Origin: Trema orientale
Taxonomy: Eukaryota > Streptophyta > Magnoliopsida > Rosales > Cannabaceae
Direction of reading: 5' to 3'
Length of the DNA: 64,000 nt
NCBI GenBank assembly: GCA_002914845.1
Contig: JXTC01000174.1
Coordinates: forward strand, 465,233 to 529,232
Numbering within the stretch: the stretch's first letter is position 1; each line of letters begins with the position of its first letter. The notes beneath the pieces are model-generated. The model did not search any database and was not told the DNA's origin. It saw nothing but the letters and a program-made list of their open reading frames with translations. Positions 35,601 to 48,100 of the stretch are shown here, in pieces. The position numbers were made by a program, and so were the translations under genes.

Positions 35601-38600
35601 GTTGATGAGTAGTTGTAAGCTTAAAACACTTGAAGAAAGAAAAATAGCTATTCTGACGTGAAAGTTCAAAGCTGATCATGCAGACCTCTTGAAGGATCAT
35701 AGAATCTTGCGACTAAGGAAATGATAGTACTCTTTCCACAACCACTGCTCCCCACTAGAGCAAGTGTCTTTCCTGCTGGAATTGACAAGGAAAACCCTTC
35801 GAGGATCTGTTTCTCAGGTCGAGAAGGGTAGGAAAAGTATACATCGCGTAGTTCAATATTTCCATAGACTTTTTCAAGTGTTTTTCCTTGCGAATCGCTA
35901 CTTATAACTGACCTCCTCTTAATTACTTGGAAAACTTCATTTCCTGCAGCCTTTGCTTGATTGAAGATTTGCATATCTGGTGCAGCATAGGTAAGTGCTC
36001 TGTAATTCAGACAAAAATGAGAATTACTATGCCACAAGCTACTAAAAAACACTCTTCTGTGAATAATATTAGCTTACATAGCCCCAAATAGAATGCTCAT
36101 GACTGCAGCTATAATATCTCCTCCTTTCGCCTTCTTTTCTGTGACTAAAACTGCTCCAATCCATATGATAAGAGCCCAAGAACAGAAGGACACAGTTTGA
36201 AACATTCCTGTTCCAACTCCCTTTATTAAGGCCTCTCCTTTGCTCATGAAAAATTGTTCTTCCAAGCCTTGTGAGAATGACTTGACTGCAGAATTTTCTC
36301 CAACAAATGCATATACAGTCCTTATCTGAGATATTGTCTGTTGCGCAGAAACAAGTAAGATTATGGCAAGGAATGACTGAAAACACACAAGTATATGTAT
36401 GTTGGCTTTTTCCATTTGCATAAATCAATATGAGCATAGGATTGTTCACAACACCTGCTCTACCAAAGATGTTGCCCGAGATTGGCAGGTCATTTTTGCC
36501 ATAGAAATGGCGTTCATTTTCTTGGTGTAAGTAGCTCCAATAAAAAGAATCAGTGGGACAACCAAGAAGGTAAGGAGTGCCACTTGCCAACAGCATATAG
36601 CCGCAATCAAAATTCCAGAAAAGAAAGTTGCAAAGCTTGATAGAAAATGGCCCAACTGCAAGAGATTCAAAAGTTAAAGGATCTTGTTAGTGACTACTGT
36701 GTTAAATGCTAGTACAGGAAAATGGAAACCAATCATAGCATGTGTGATGTGTGCGTACATATATATATATATAAAAGATATATCTACCTTCTCTCCAATT
36801 GCGTCCTGTATGATACTCATGTGATTACTGATTCCAGTGATGACCTTTCCACTAGTTAAATCTGTATCAAAGGCCGCAATCTCCTGACTAAGGACTGCTC
36901 TTAGATATGCTAATCTCAGACGTGCCACTTGTCTTTCACTTGCATATATCCAACACCCAATCTCTAGTATATTGCAAACAATATTATGATAAGCAGTTAA
37001 AAAGAAAATAAAAATGAAGTATCATACTACGACTAGAGTAAGTACTGTGACGACCTTACAAAAAAAAAAAAAAAAAATTGATTTGTATTAAATAAATAAT
37101 ATAAAGATGAAAGAAAATACAAAAGAGCCCTTGATTAATAGATATTATTTGGGGACACATTGCTAATTTTGTTAGAGACTTTTTAAGAAACCTTAAGACT
37201 AATAACTCAGTTTTATACGTATACTTTATGGACAAGGTAGAGACGCAGTCACATAGTTTCCAAAAAGAAGGAGAAGTAAGAAGAGGATTCAATTCATTTG
37301 AATTTTAAGGTAATTAATTATAATCTATTGAGTCTACATACACTAATTAGATTTTTGGGGATTGAAATTGCATATCTAGGATTAGGGTTTTAATTTGTCT
37401 ATAAATAATTTATGAACTATTAAGATGAATCTGATAGAGAATAAAGCCTATTGATATTGAGATTTAAACTAGACAAATTTTGAGTGATTAGGTTAGGTAA
37501 ATAGAAAGTTATGAATTTTTGAGTTTTGGGCTAAGATATAAAAATGCAGCAGAGGTTCCGACTAGCTTTTAAGGGAATTTTGCTAGTCTGATTGGGACGT
37601 TTTGATATAGTTGGAAAGTAATTCGATAAGCTTTCCAAAGGTATATAATTTGTCAAAAACGGACTTATAACCAGAGAGTTATAGCCAATGGAAATGAATA
37701 CTACGAATCTGAAAAAATCTGAAACTTAAGGTATTTTTAGCAAAACGTGGCAGTGGTTTTTAGGGTTTTATAGGCTTATCTATGGACTCTATATTCGCAT
37801 TCTTAGTACTATTAGGATCCTCATGACTTGTAGAATAGATCCTTTAAGTTTAGTAATTTTTAAAGAGATATTAGAATTGTTATGATTTGTGAGAAATTGA
37901 CATTATTGGGAATAGTTATGGAGTTGATTATAGAAGATACATGAGTAGCAAGTAGTTAATACTTTAGTATAATTAGAATATGATTTTATTGTTGTGACAC
38001 TTATATATGATTTGTGTGATAATAGGTATTTGAGAGGTTATGTTGATTATTTTGGTTAAATAGTCAAAGCGAACGAGGTAAGTAACCTTTGATCTTTTCT
38101 AGTAGTTTTCCTCGTCCAAAAGCTAAATATTTTTATTGTTTTATTACTTCTAATAAAATCATGTTTACAAGTATTTTCTTTAAAATATGATTTTAAGTAA
38201 AAATATATTTTGGTAATAAGACTATTTATTGAAAGAAATCTGTTTTATTGAAATAACGTAATTTTTGTGAAAAGTAGTATGATTCTATATTTTGTACTAA
38301 ATTATGGATCAAGTATATGAATTACTATTAAACGTGATTACAAGAAAATTATTTTGGAATGACCACAATATCATAATGAGATGAAAGTAAAATTATTTAT
38401 GAGTCGTTATTGTAAATAAGTGTTTTGAAACTCTCTTCAGTGACTATGCATGTGGACTTAATCCACAGGAGTTATATGTGGAGACCTAGCTGCAGGGTTA
38501 AATGTAGTAGATTCGTGATTCGTATCTAGCTACAAGGATTATCTGTAGTAGATTCAGACCCGGCTACAGGGGCTTATTTGTGGTACATTCGAACCCGACT

Positions 38601-40797
38601 ATAGGGGTTATTTGTGGCAGATTCGGACCTAGTCACAGGGGTTAAGTGTGGCCATAGTCGCCAAAAACTAGGGAGAAGTATAATTGAAATTATTATTGAC
38701 AAAAAAAAGATTCGAAAAAACATATTTAGAAACTTATTACTTCTTTTTGTCAAATTGTTTACTAAACGACTTGATTTGAATATTTTCAAAAGTATTGATT
38801 TCTGAAACCAAATTTGTTCTGAAAAATATTTGTTAATGAATTTAGTTTACATATGCTTGATCCAGCTAGTTAAAGTTACTGGTTACTTACTAGGTTTCTA
38901 ACTCACCATTTTATTTTTCCCTCCCAGGTTCTAAAGATCGTCAATTAAGAGGTATAACTAAGGGAGAATTTATTTAGTAGTAATTGAGGAGCATAGTTCA
39001 AAGAGAGGAATTTCTTCATCTTGATTGAGAAAATGTAAATTCTCGGAAGTTTGATCATCTTGAATTTATTAGATTATAGTTTCTATTGTATAGTGTTTAT
39101 TTTGAATATTTGGAGACTTTATAAGAATTGTTGGATTTTATGTTATACATTAGTATTTATTAGAGACTAAATATTCTTAGTTATATTAGTTTATAGAAAG
39201 ATGTCTTGCATGCCTATGGGGTTTTGCCTTATGGGTATGCGGTGCGCGTCCTCGGGTGTGGGGCGTGATAAGTACTCCATAGTTATGTTCATTATGTTTT
39301 TTTAATTCTGGAAAAAGATTATAAATGCCTCTTTTTTTCATGGGCACCTATTTTTTATCATGTGAGCTGAGAATTCATGCCAAGCACCCAATGCTACATT
39401 TGGTGTAAAAAAAGAGCCTCCAATCCAATGGTATAATATATATAATATACTTTTTACCGCCTTCTATTTGTTGTGTTAAATATAACACGAAGAAGTGTTA
39501 AATACAACACGAAGAGTAACACATGCTAAATTTTAGCATGTGCCAAAATTTACAATATTAATATTAAGCATGCATTAAAATTCATAATATTATCACTATA
39601 ATATATGTTGAATTTTACAATATTGTTATTATTAAAATTTAAAATCTATATACATTTTATAACAGGGCCAATTTTGGCACATGTATATATATACTTTTTT
39701 TTAAAAAAAAATTAATAAATATTTTTTATAATTTTCTCCAAACTAAATTTCTATAAGTTAGACCTTCCATTCATTAATTTGCTACTCACATTATCTTTAA
39801 ACAAATAAAACGGAAAAATCGTAAATGAGTGGAAAGTGTGAAAATTATTCAAACTTGGTATGTGAAATGGACTTTTAATGATTAGTAATTGGATAATTAA
39901 ACAAATGGAGTTCATAGTGAAAAAGGATGTGTTCTAAATAAAATCATCGTTTAAATACGAAATAGCATAGTTTTTAGCATGTATGCATTGGATCAAAATA
40001 AAAAATGTGTGCTAAATTTAACATGTCATACTAAATTTAGAATTAGCACATCTTTTTTAGCATGAATGCATTGAAGATGATCTAACTAGTAAGAAAATTT
40101 ACCCAATATCCCAGCTGGAAATGTGGCGAGGGCCATGTACCATACATACGGAACTACCTGAGGAAAAAAAAAAGAAGTCATCGATCTTTTATATATGAAT
40201 ATATAGTTTGGTTTAAATGGTTACAACAATATTTACCCATGGATGGTTACAATGGTTTAAGCCATTAGATCTAATATCCTACGGTGGTGATTAGTTTGGT
40301 GGTTGGCCAAAAAAATTTAATGCTACTTATTACTATCAAAAAAATTTAATGCTATCACTATTTTTTTTAGTATCCATTCATGGTCACAAAAAAATTGTAA
40401 CCATTGAGAAGTCTTCCATATATATATATATACACATACACAAGTACTTATAATAAAATTGAAGGAGAAAGATACAGTGGGAGAGAAGTACCTTGTAGAG
40501 GGCAGTAACCATGGCGCGAGTGTCATCTATGTTGTCCCCAAACGCATTGAGAGCTTTGCCAAGCAGCAAGTATCCGATAGGTTGAGCCATGCCATGCACA
40601 ACAGAGCCTAAGGTCCCCAGAGCCATGAGAGTCCAATCCAATGAGTCTGCATAGCTCAGTAGCTTATGAAATGACAAAGTTATCGCTACACTCTCAACTT
40701 TCTTTTCGTCCTTGCTTGCTACCTCGCGCTCAATTTTCTTTTCCAAATCCACCTGAATGACATCTTCTTGGGGCGCCTGAGAACTCGTTTGCACCAT
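32661..40797 (-). CDS. ABCB-type full-size ABC transporter, copy 2
   Basis: Ten exons with the same phases as copy 1: 40492-40797, 40103-40157, 36788-36963, 36455-36655, 36078-36337, 35686-35999, 35273-35496, 34765-35108, 34228-34667, 32661-34135; 1,264 residues. Six coding exons have exactly the same length as their counterparts between the variable first exon and the last, and the last exon is 1,475 bp in both, so the pair arose by tandem duplication. TMD1 opens with [20 protein letters not shown]. Both NBDs have intact Walker A ([18 protein letters not shown]), LSGGQ, Walker B and H-loop; the D-loop of NBD2 is SALD, against SAVD in copy 1. The N terminus differs most ([20 protein letters not shown]). 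Intron 2 is 3.1 kb because of a solo LTR and a MITE. Substrate unknown. Confidence 0.92.
37041..39275. mobile_element. Solo LTR, Gypsy-like, about 2.2 kb, with 5-bp target duplication
   Basis: The element 37046-39270 starts TGTGACGACC and ends GGGCGTGATA, and is flanked by a direct AGTAC (37041-37045 and 39271-39275). No gag/pol coding is present, so it is a solo LTR left by recombination. The TGTGACGACC start is common among plant Gypsy LTRs; the assignment rests on that only. It carries an internal minisatellite at 38455-38655. It lies in intron 2 of ABCB copy 2. Confidence 0.8.
38455..38655. repeat. Minisatellite inside the solo LTR
   Basis: About five diverged units of roughly 33-40 bp with the pattern GACCYRGCTACAGGGGTTAT, then TGTGGYAGATTCG. 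Such arrays occur in the U3 part of some plant Gypsy LTRs. Confidence 0.7.
40216..40405 (-). mobile_element. MITE family II, complete copy
   Basis: Bounded by 11-bp perfect inverted repeats AATGGTTACAA (40216-40226) and TTGTAACCATT (40395-40405), about 190 bp. It is the inverted counterpart of the fragment at the left window edge. It lies in intron 1 of ABCB copy 2, just downstream (in transcription) of exon 1. The target duplication is not clear. Confidence 0.75.
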
Positions 40798-42169
40798 TTC
40801 TTTTTGTTATGGCATGCACGTGCTCTGTTGACTACTACTATACTAGTAGTGCCGTTTGCAGCACTTTTGAGTTTCTACTTGAGATTTATGTGTTAATCTT
40901 CTGATAATAATCCAAAGCACAGGAATATAACATGGATATCCCTTTGGCATTTATATAATATAAAGCCTAAAGAGTTGAATTTTCCTTTTGGCTTCGTCTT
41001 AATGTTTTGTTGCATGTTGTTTTTTACATGCACGCAGAAAGAAAGTCACAGAGAAGAAGCTCCTTATGACCTGTTCCCTGACGATTTCTTTGTTTTGTTG
41101 TAATTGTTTTGTATGGAGATGGAAGACAATTTGTCCGGCTCAGGTGCTGATTTCCAATCAAAGTACCCTTTATATATTTATCGATGGCCCGTTTAATATA
41201 AGATTTAGTGTATATATCCTTTTATTGTATCATGTGAGCCCTATTATCCATTAGACAGATAAATACTCCTAAATCTCAAGAATTATAATAACGATTTTTT
41301 CTAGTATCAAACCCAACTAGTAAGTACCATAATGTGCCTTGTATTTGATTACGTAATGCCTTTCGCCCTTAGAAAAATGAGGATATTGCATTCACGTAGA
41401 AGAAAATGACATGATGAAAACCGAAAACAAAAAAAAGTAAACCGACGAAGTCCAACCTCTAGGCCCCTTTTTTTTTTTTTTTTCCTAGGCTTATACTGCC
41501 AATGAACCATAGTAAGATGCGCTGCCTGGATATCGCTTTCCAGGTTTACAGTTTATAGCACCTAATTATTAAAGTTGCTTCGACATCTGTCTTTTTCTTA
41601 TTTTTCTTTTTCTTCTTCTCCTTTTCCTTTTCTTTGGGGGGGAAAATAAATCATCTGATTAAATTTTGTTTCGGGAGTAAGAGTCCTCGTGAGTGACCAA
41701 ATGCGAAACCTCATTATACAGACAGAGAATTTACGCATTAAAAACATTGACAAAAAGAAAAAGATGACAGAAAATTCGAGTGCCGAAGAAAGGTAGCGCA
41801 TACTTCTTTTAAATTAATGCAACAACAATTATACCCCTGAAAGAGAAAAAAGAATAATAATAAAATTATTGCTGTTACAATATACAAATGCCAAATTGCT
41901 CAACACGCAATTGCAGATGGTAAAACAAAAAAACAACCGCTAGCACATGGTAGTGTGCTAATGCTACTTTCCTAAGACTCAGGCACAACATCAAAGAATA
42001 CAAATTTCATATTGACTTCTCTTTTATACAAGAAATGCGAAGACCCGTTACTGCAACACCAAGCGAATTTAAATGCGCCCCTGCTCCCGTTCCATAAACA
42101 GAAGAGAAAAATGTGATATGGCGGTATTAATAAGATGCTCAAGAAAACACTTGACTGGCATTTCTGAGT
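40798..42169. promoter_or_regulatory. Upstream region of ABCB copy 2 and 3' UTR of MOR1
   Basis: No gene seen. The end near 40798-41000 should hold the promoter of ABCB copy 2 on the minus strand; a CACGTG-containing word (GCACGTGC, 40816-40823) lies close to the start codon. A pyrimidine-rich tract is at 41590-41635. The part from about 41850 to 42169 is the likely MOR1 3' UTR. Confidence 0.4.
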
Positions 42170-45100
42170 CTATAGAGGTTCGAGAGTCCCACTTTTGAGT
42201 CTCTCCATCCGGGCTTGAAGCCCAGATAATGCCTTCTCATCCATAGGAAGGACGCCGCTACGAACGGGATTTTCCATAGTAGCATGTTCTGATGCACGAT
42301 GAACCTGATCAGAGAATCCTTGGTTCACATCTTCGTTTATGTAAATGTTAGGCCTGCTTTCTGTATCCACATTCCCACCAGCCGCTGCTAATTGCATGTT
42401 CTTCATCCTTTCTCTAATGGCGTCTAATGTCCCACTGGTTACTGCAGTATCCAGGAAGAGTTCTAATGTCAGTTCTCTTCACCAACAAAAACAAGCAAAG
42501 GTATTAAGAGATGACTAGAAAACAGTTACCTCCACTTAAATATCTCTCGTTTCTTTGGTCAACCATTGAATTTTCTACAGTCAGACCTCTAGAAGCAATT
42601 GTATTATTTGCTCTACCGTCTTCGGTGTATGATGGTGGAAGATTGAAGTTAGTCAGATCAGATTTCACATTTAATGATTTGGCATCATTTAGGGAATTTG
42701 TATGTACAGGGGAGAGGGGTGTAAATTCCGGGGAAGAAAGACTCAAAGCTGACGGAGGAGGGGTTGAGAGAGGCAAACTTGAAGGTGTCCTTCCAGCTGC
42801 TGCATTCTTCTCCATCTGAAATAGAAACCAAAAGCAATTTTCAATACACATCATTGATTGCATGTTTAGGTGTTTTGCACGAATGCAAGTGGGAAAGTTT
42901 TGCTTCAGTAGGATCATGACACTAGACCTGGGCTAAGCCATCTCTGATATAGGTCCGAAAAGCCTCACTAGCATTTTGGAGTTGAGCAAATATATCTACC
43001 TGAAATAGATATACAGCATTTCAAACAGGAGGAAAAAAAAAAGACGTTTTACTTCCTGAAGCTCTCCAGAAAACGATAAAATAAAGTAGAACAACTCTCT
43101 AAAAAGAAACAAAGAAATCTTACTTTTGGGTATAGTTGAGTAATGCGATATAGCTCATACAGACCAATGGTGCAAGTCTGCTTATCTCCAATTTTCTTGA
43201 ATATGGCAGCAAGTTCTTGCTGGAAGTTTTAAAACAAAAAAATACCAAAAGAATCAGTTTTTGACTCACAAATAAGGAAAAGTACAAATGAAGAACAGAA
43301 AATCCTAAGCAAAATACTAGTTTGTTAATGTACCAAAAATGAGTAAATAACCAAGTATTTAAATAAATGAAACTACATCATATAATACCTTCAACTGTGC
43401 ATCAGCAGAATGTGAGGCAGATGATGGATTATTGGCCGCTGAATCACCCCAGTGAGTTTGACCCGCAGGCCCAGTTGCCGTTAACATCCTTGCCGCAGCT
43501 AAAGTCTGATAAATTATAGTACAGAAATTATAGTAGAGGTTGAAAAGAAAAATTTGAAACCAAAGTGATCAAAAAGGAGAAGGTGAATAGTTTAACTCAT
43601 TTTCTACCTCTAGATTAAGATCAATGTAGGCAAGAATAATTGGCTGAGGCTTCATGTCAATAGGAACCATAGAAAGGTGACCTTTAATTGCAGCTCCACG
43701 AAGCTTCACAAGTTCATGTAGGACAGTTTTCACCATGCGCAATGGTTTGTCATCGGCACCAGCGCTGAATTATTATTACACATGGCAGGAAAGAAGAAAC
43801 CAGTACAAGTAAAGAAATAGAAGATAAAAACAGAGAACTATCACTCATGAAGTAATAGATTGAACTATCACTCTTGAAGTAATAGATTGCTTGTTATTCC
43901 AAGTGAAATAAAAGAAAGAAACATACCGTCTCCTGATTTCTTCCATCCCCAAGTCTTGAAGGTACAAATGGATGCTTTGAAGGATGCGGTCAAGGTCGAC
44001 ATCATATATAGTGCTTTGAAGAACCTATGCAGCAGGAAAGCAAAGTTATAAAACATTTTAGATTACCGATAACACAAAAACCAAAAATTACGAAGAACCT
44101 TGACAGCGCATAATTTGAAGGAAATAAATTTCTATTTCTCAGTATCTGGTCACTGAAAAAAGAACATATTTCTAGAATTCTTAAATCCAAAATCATCCAA
44201 CTTTTTCCGTACGAGTCTGGAAAAACAATATAATGCTTTGAAGAACCTATGCAGCAGGAAAGCCAGTTATACACATGTTGATTATCCATGAAACAAAAAT
44301 CACAATCACCAAGAACCTTTGTAGTTCATAGTTCGAAGGAAATAAATAATTTATTCTCAAATCTGGTCATGGTTCTTTTGGTAACAATAGTCCGAGCTTA
44401 ATTAAAAAGGAATGAATTCTCTATTCTCAAACCTGGTCACTGAAAAAAACATATATTTGTAGAATTATTCTTATATCCAAAATCGTCCAACTTTTTCAAT
44501 TGACTCTGGAAAGACAAACCAACAACAACAGGCACCCACAAGACAACTACCAAGAACTTCTAGCGATTGCATAAATTGAAACTTAGTAATTCACTTATAG
44601 ACCACATCCAGACTCCTCCCTCCAGTTAAGAACCAAGACTTCGGCAAAAAATAAGAAAGTACTTCATGCCCATGCACATGAAATTATTTAGAAGATAATA
44701 AAAATTCCTGAAAAGAAAATAACAAGAACAGAAGCCACCTTTGTAAGTTTAATTAAACATTTAACAACCAGATCAGAGAACTTCTGATTTCTGGCAGCAA
44801 ATGTCTCATTTGATGCAGGTGAAGAAGGCCACCTTGAGGGATCTAATGGACGTAAGAGATTAATGAGAACAACAAAGGACGAAGTTCGATCTGCATTATC
44901 CTGAATGTAAAATAACAAGTTAAAACTAAAGTCACTGATGCCCAGTCGGATAAGAATAAATAAGAATAAGAAGGGGAAGGAAATGAAATGGCAGGTAAAT
45001 CTTAACCAGAATCTTTAGCATCAGAACATTCAAAGCTTTTAGAAGCTGGCTGCCATCATCCATATGGGGAACTCTATCATCCAGTAGCCACAGAAGGAGC

Positions 45101-48100
45101 TCAGTAATTAGACTATCAAGAGTACTTTCCTTGACAGCATGAGCCAGTCTCTTGTTTTGAAATGTCTGACAAGCAATTAGCATTTTACATCAACTTTTTT
45201 GGTTAAAAAGTGAGGTATATGAACAGATGAGAAACAGAGAACAATGCTAGCATTAAGAAATTTATTAACAAGAGCATAAGCAAACGTACCTGCATGAGGG
45301 TGTTGAGGACATATTTACAAGATCTAGAAGATGCTCCTGTCAAACTGAAGTCAAAAGTCTTGGCAACCTGTTTAGGGGGGAAACTTCTATAAATTTTGAG
45401 AAGGGGCTAGTTTAAGGTACTCAAAGCCTTAATTATGAAAGAGAAATGGAAAGGAAAATAAGCAAAAGTTTAGCATTTAGATAAAAGTATGGTAGTTGCC
45501 TTATTTGCCAAGCATGAAACAAGTCTGTCTGCATCTTTGACAACTTCATCCATTGCACTGCCTTCCGGGTCATTAGTGGCTTGTGTCAGCTCATGACACA
45601 CAACTTTCATTCCCTCAACAGACTGCACAAAAGAAATATATTACACAAGGCATATATTACACACAACTTTCATTCCCTCAACAGACTGCACAAAAGGCAT
45701 ATATTACACCTTACAATATTTTCTAAAGAGAAAAAGGAGGAAAAAAACGCTCGCACTCCCCCAGACACAAATGAAAGCCTTCAGAACAAATAAAATGTAT
45801 AGCAAAGAAGTCAGACAACTAAATTCCTAAATCAGACCAGTTATGAAAAATATAATCATTAGTTAACCAGACCAAGTGGTATAAGGGGAAAAAAAGTGGG
45901 AAGTTGGAAGACCAAAGACTGTACCAACTGCCCGGGTAATTAAAACCAGGGATGAAGCTGATCAAAGCGACCAACCATGTTCTGGAAAATTAGAAGTAGT
46001 GTTATATATATCACTTGGTTTTTCCAAGTGACGTCTGAAGATTTCTCCAATGGGTTTTAATATATATATCGAAAATAAAAAGCTAAAAGATCAGTGTGTT
46101 TTTAGCTCGAGTTAATTCCAAAATAATATTTCCCGTAAGACAAATTACAAGGAACTCATAAGCCACAAGAACCATACAAGACAAGGTACAAGATATACCA
46201 GTGTTCTCAGGTTTCAGCGAATACAAATAAATAGAGGGAGAGAAGTGAAGCTAAACCAAAGAACTTTCAGATATATTTTGATATCAAAGAACACAAAATT
46301 GCCAATATTTCATTTGTGGGAGAGGCACACAATATATCTGCTCAGGATTTCACGAAAGGAGAAAAAAAATACCTGCTCAGGAGAACCAAAGGAAATAATA
46401 TCTAAAGCTTCATTCCAGTCAGTGGGACCACTGGAACCAGTAAGAACACGGGGCATGAGTTGTCTCTCCACGTGTAGCTCAGCATTGCCATAGTTTTTCC
46501 TGGAGTTAAGGGATACCAACATCATATAATAAAAATATTAGCCACAAGGCCCCTAACGGTAACAGAAATGTTTGGTAAATTTAAAAGTTGAAAATTCAAA
46601 AGATCATTATGCCTCTAACCTTGCAATTATTGGGCCAGAGATGGATCGTGTAACCTCTCCACTTTGTTCTGCTACATCCGAGCTACAAACAAAAGGGAAT
46701 ATGTTCAAAGTTCATAGCATAATATCAAGAGGACTCTCTAGGAACTAGGGATGGTTCATTCTAGCTATCAAAATGAAGTAAATGACCTCAAACAAGCTAA
46801 AAATATTGGACGCAACACCAATTTAGAAACCAAAGAAAACAGAGACAGTAATGGAGAAACACAAACTAGACCACTTTTTATATTATACAACTATGAAGAG
46901 AACTCTGAAAAGTAACGATGTGTATCTTTTTCCTTTATATGCTTTCACACGAGAAGAAACAAAATTGAGCAAGCTATACATATGGACAATTCAAAGAAAA
47001 AACAATGACTCCTTAATGAAGAAACAAACGACCACACAGAAAATTGATAGCAAATAACATGTTATATTGGATTGAAAAGATGATAATCAATACAAAGAAA
47101 ACATGATATTAGAAGTGAGAAGTGAGAAAAACACAAATAAAGATGCAAAGACGCGCAAAGAACATACCCAATCTCCCTCACAGAACGTCTCAAAGCAGCT
47201 CTGGCTTCACCAGGTTTCCCTTCCTTCTTCTTCTCCATCTCTCTAACCTAAAAGGGGCAATAGAATAAATGGATGAAAAACATAAACCGAATAACAGGTC
47301 ATTAAAAAAATTAAAATTAAAATTAAAATAATAAAAAAATGAAATGAAACGTTCACCTTACACTTCAAAATTCTGAGCACAAATATATACTAACCTTCCA
47401 TTTAAACCTATCATCTAGCATGCTTTTCTGAGCATCTGTCAGCTTCCCAACATATCTCCAAATATCCTCGCCTAGGAGAGAGAAAAGAGAGAAAAAAAAA
47501 AAAAAAAAAAAAAAGCATTGATAGTTTAAAGATGGTGATAAAAGAAGTTCTAGAGACAATCTAGCAGTCAGACTTGCATCCACTGTAAAAAAGACAACTA
47601 CTAAAAGGATTACATGTAGAAACGAAGTTATAATACAGTCACATTAAACTAAACAAGGGCACAAGGCAACTCAAACAAATTACAAACTCAAATCACTTGA
47701 CCACAGAAAGTAAGCAAAAACGAAAAATATGAAAAGTCCCAACAAAACAATATATCTATTTTAAAACTTAGACACATTAGAAACAGCGAATTTACGGTGC
47801 TTAAATGAAATCATGACATACCAAGAATCTTATAACCAGTAGCTAGAGTATTCAAAGCAGCTTTCCTAATTTCACCATCTCTTTCTGCTGTCAAGCTTGC
47901 AACAATTTGCAGGGATTTTAATTGCCCACTAATCTGCCAGGAGGATGGATAAATGTAAGCATCCTATCTATCAATTAAGAGAAAAAGCAACATTAAAAAA
48001 CTCCATTTTACCTCAGCACCATGATGATCCATTAAGTACCCCACAAGGTCAGCACACTCTATTCGTGTACGGTTGTTTTTTGAACGCAAACCCTCCAAAA

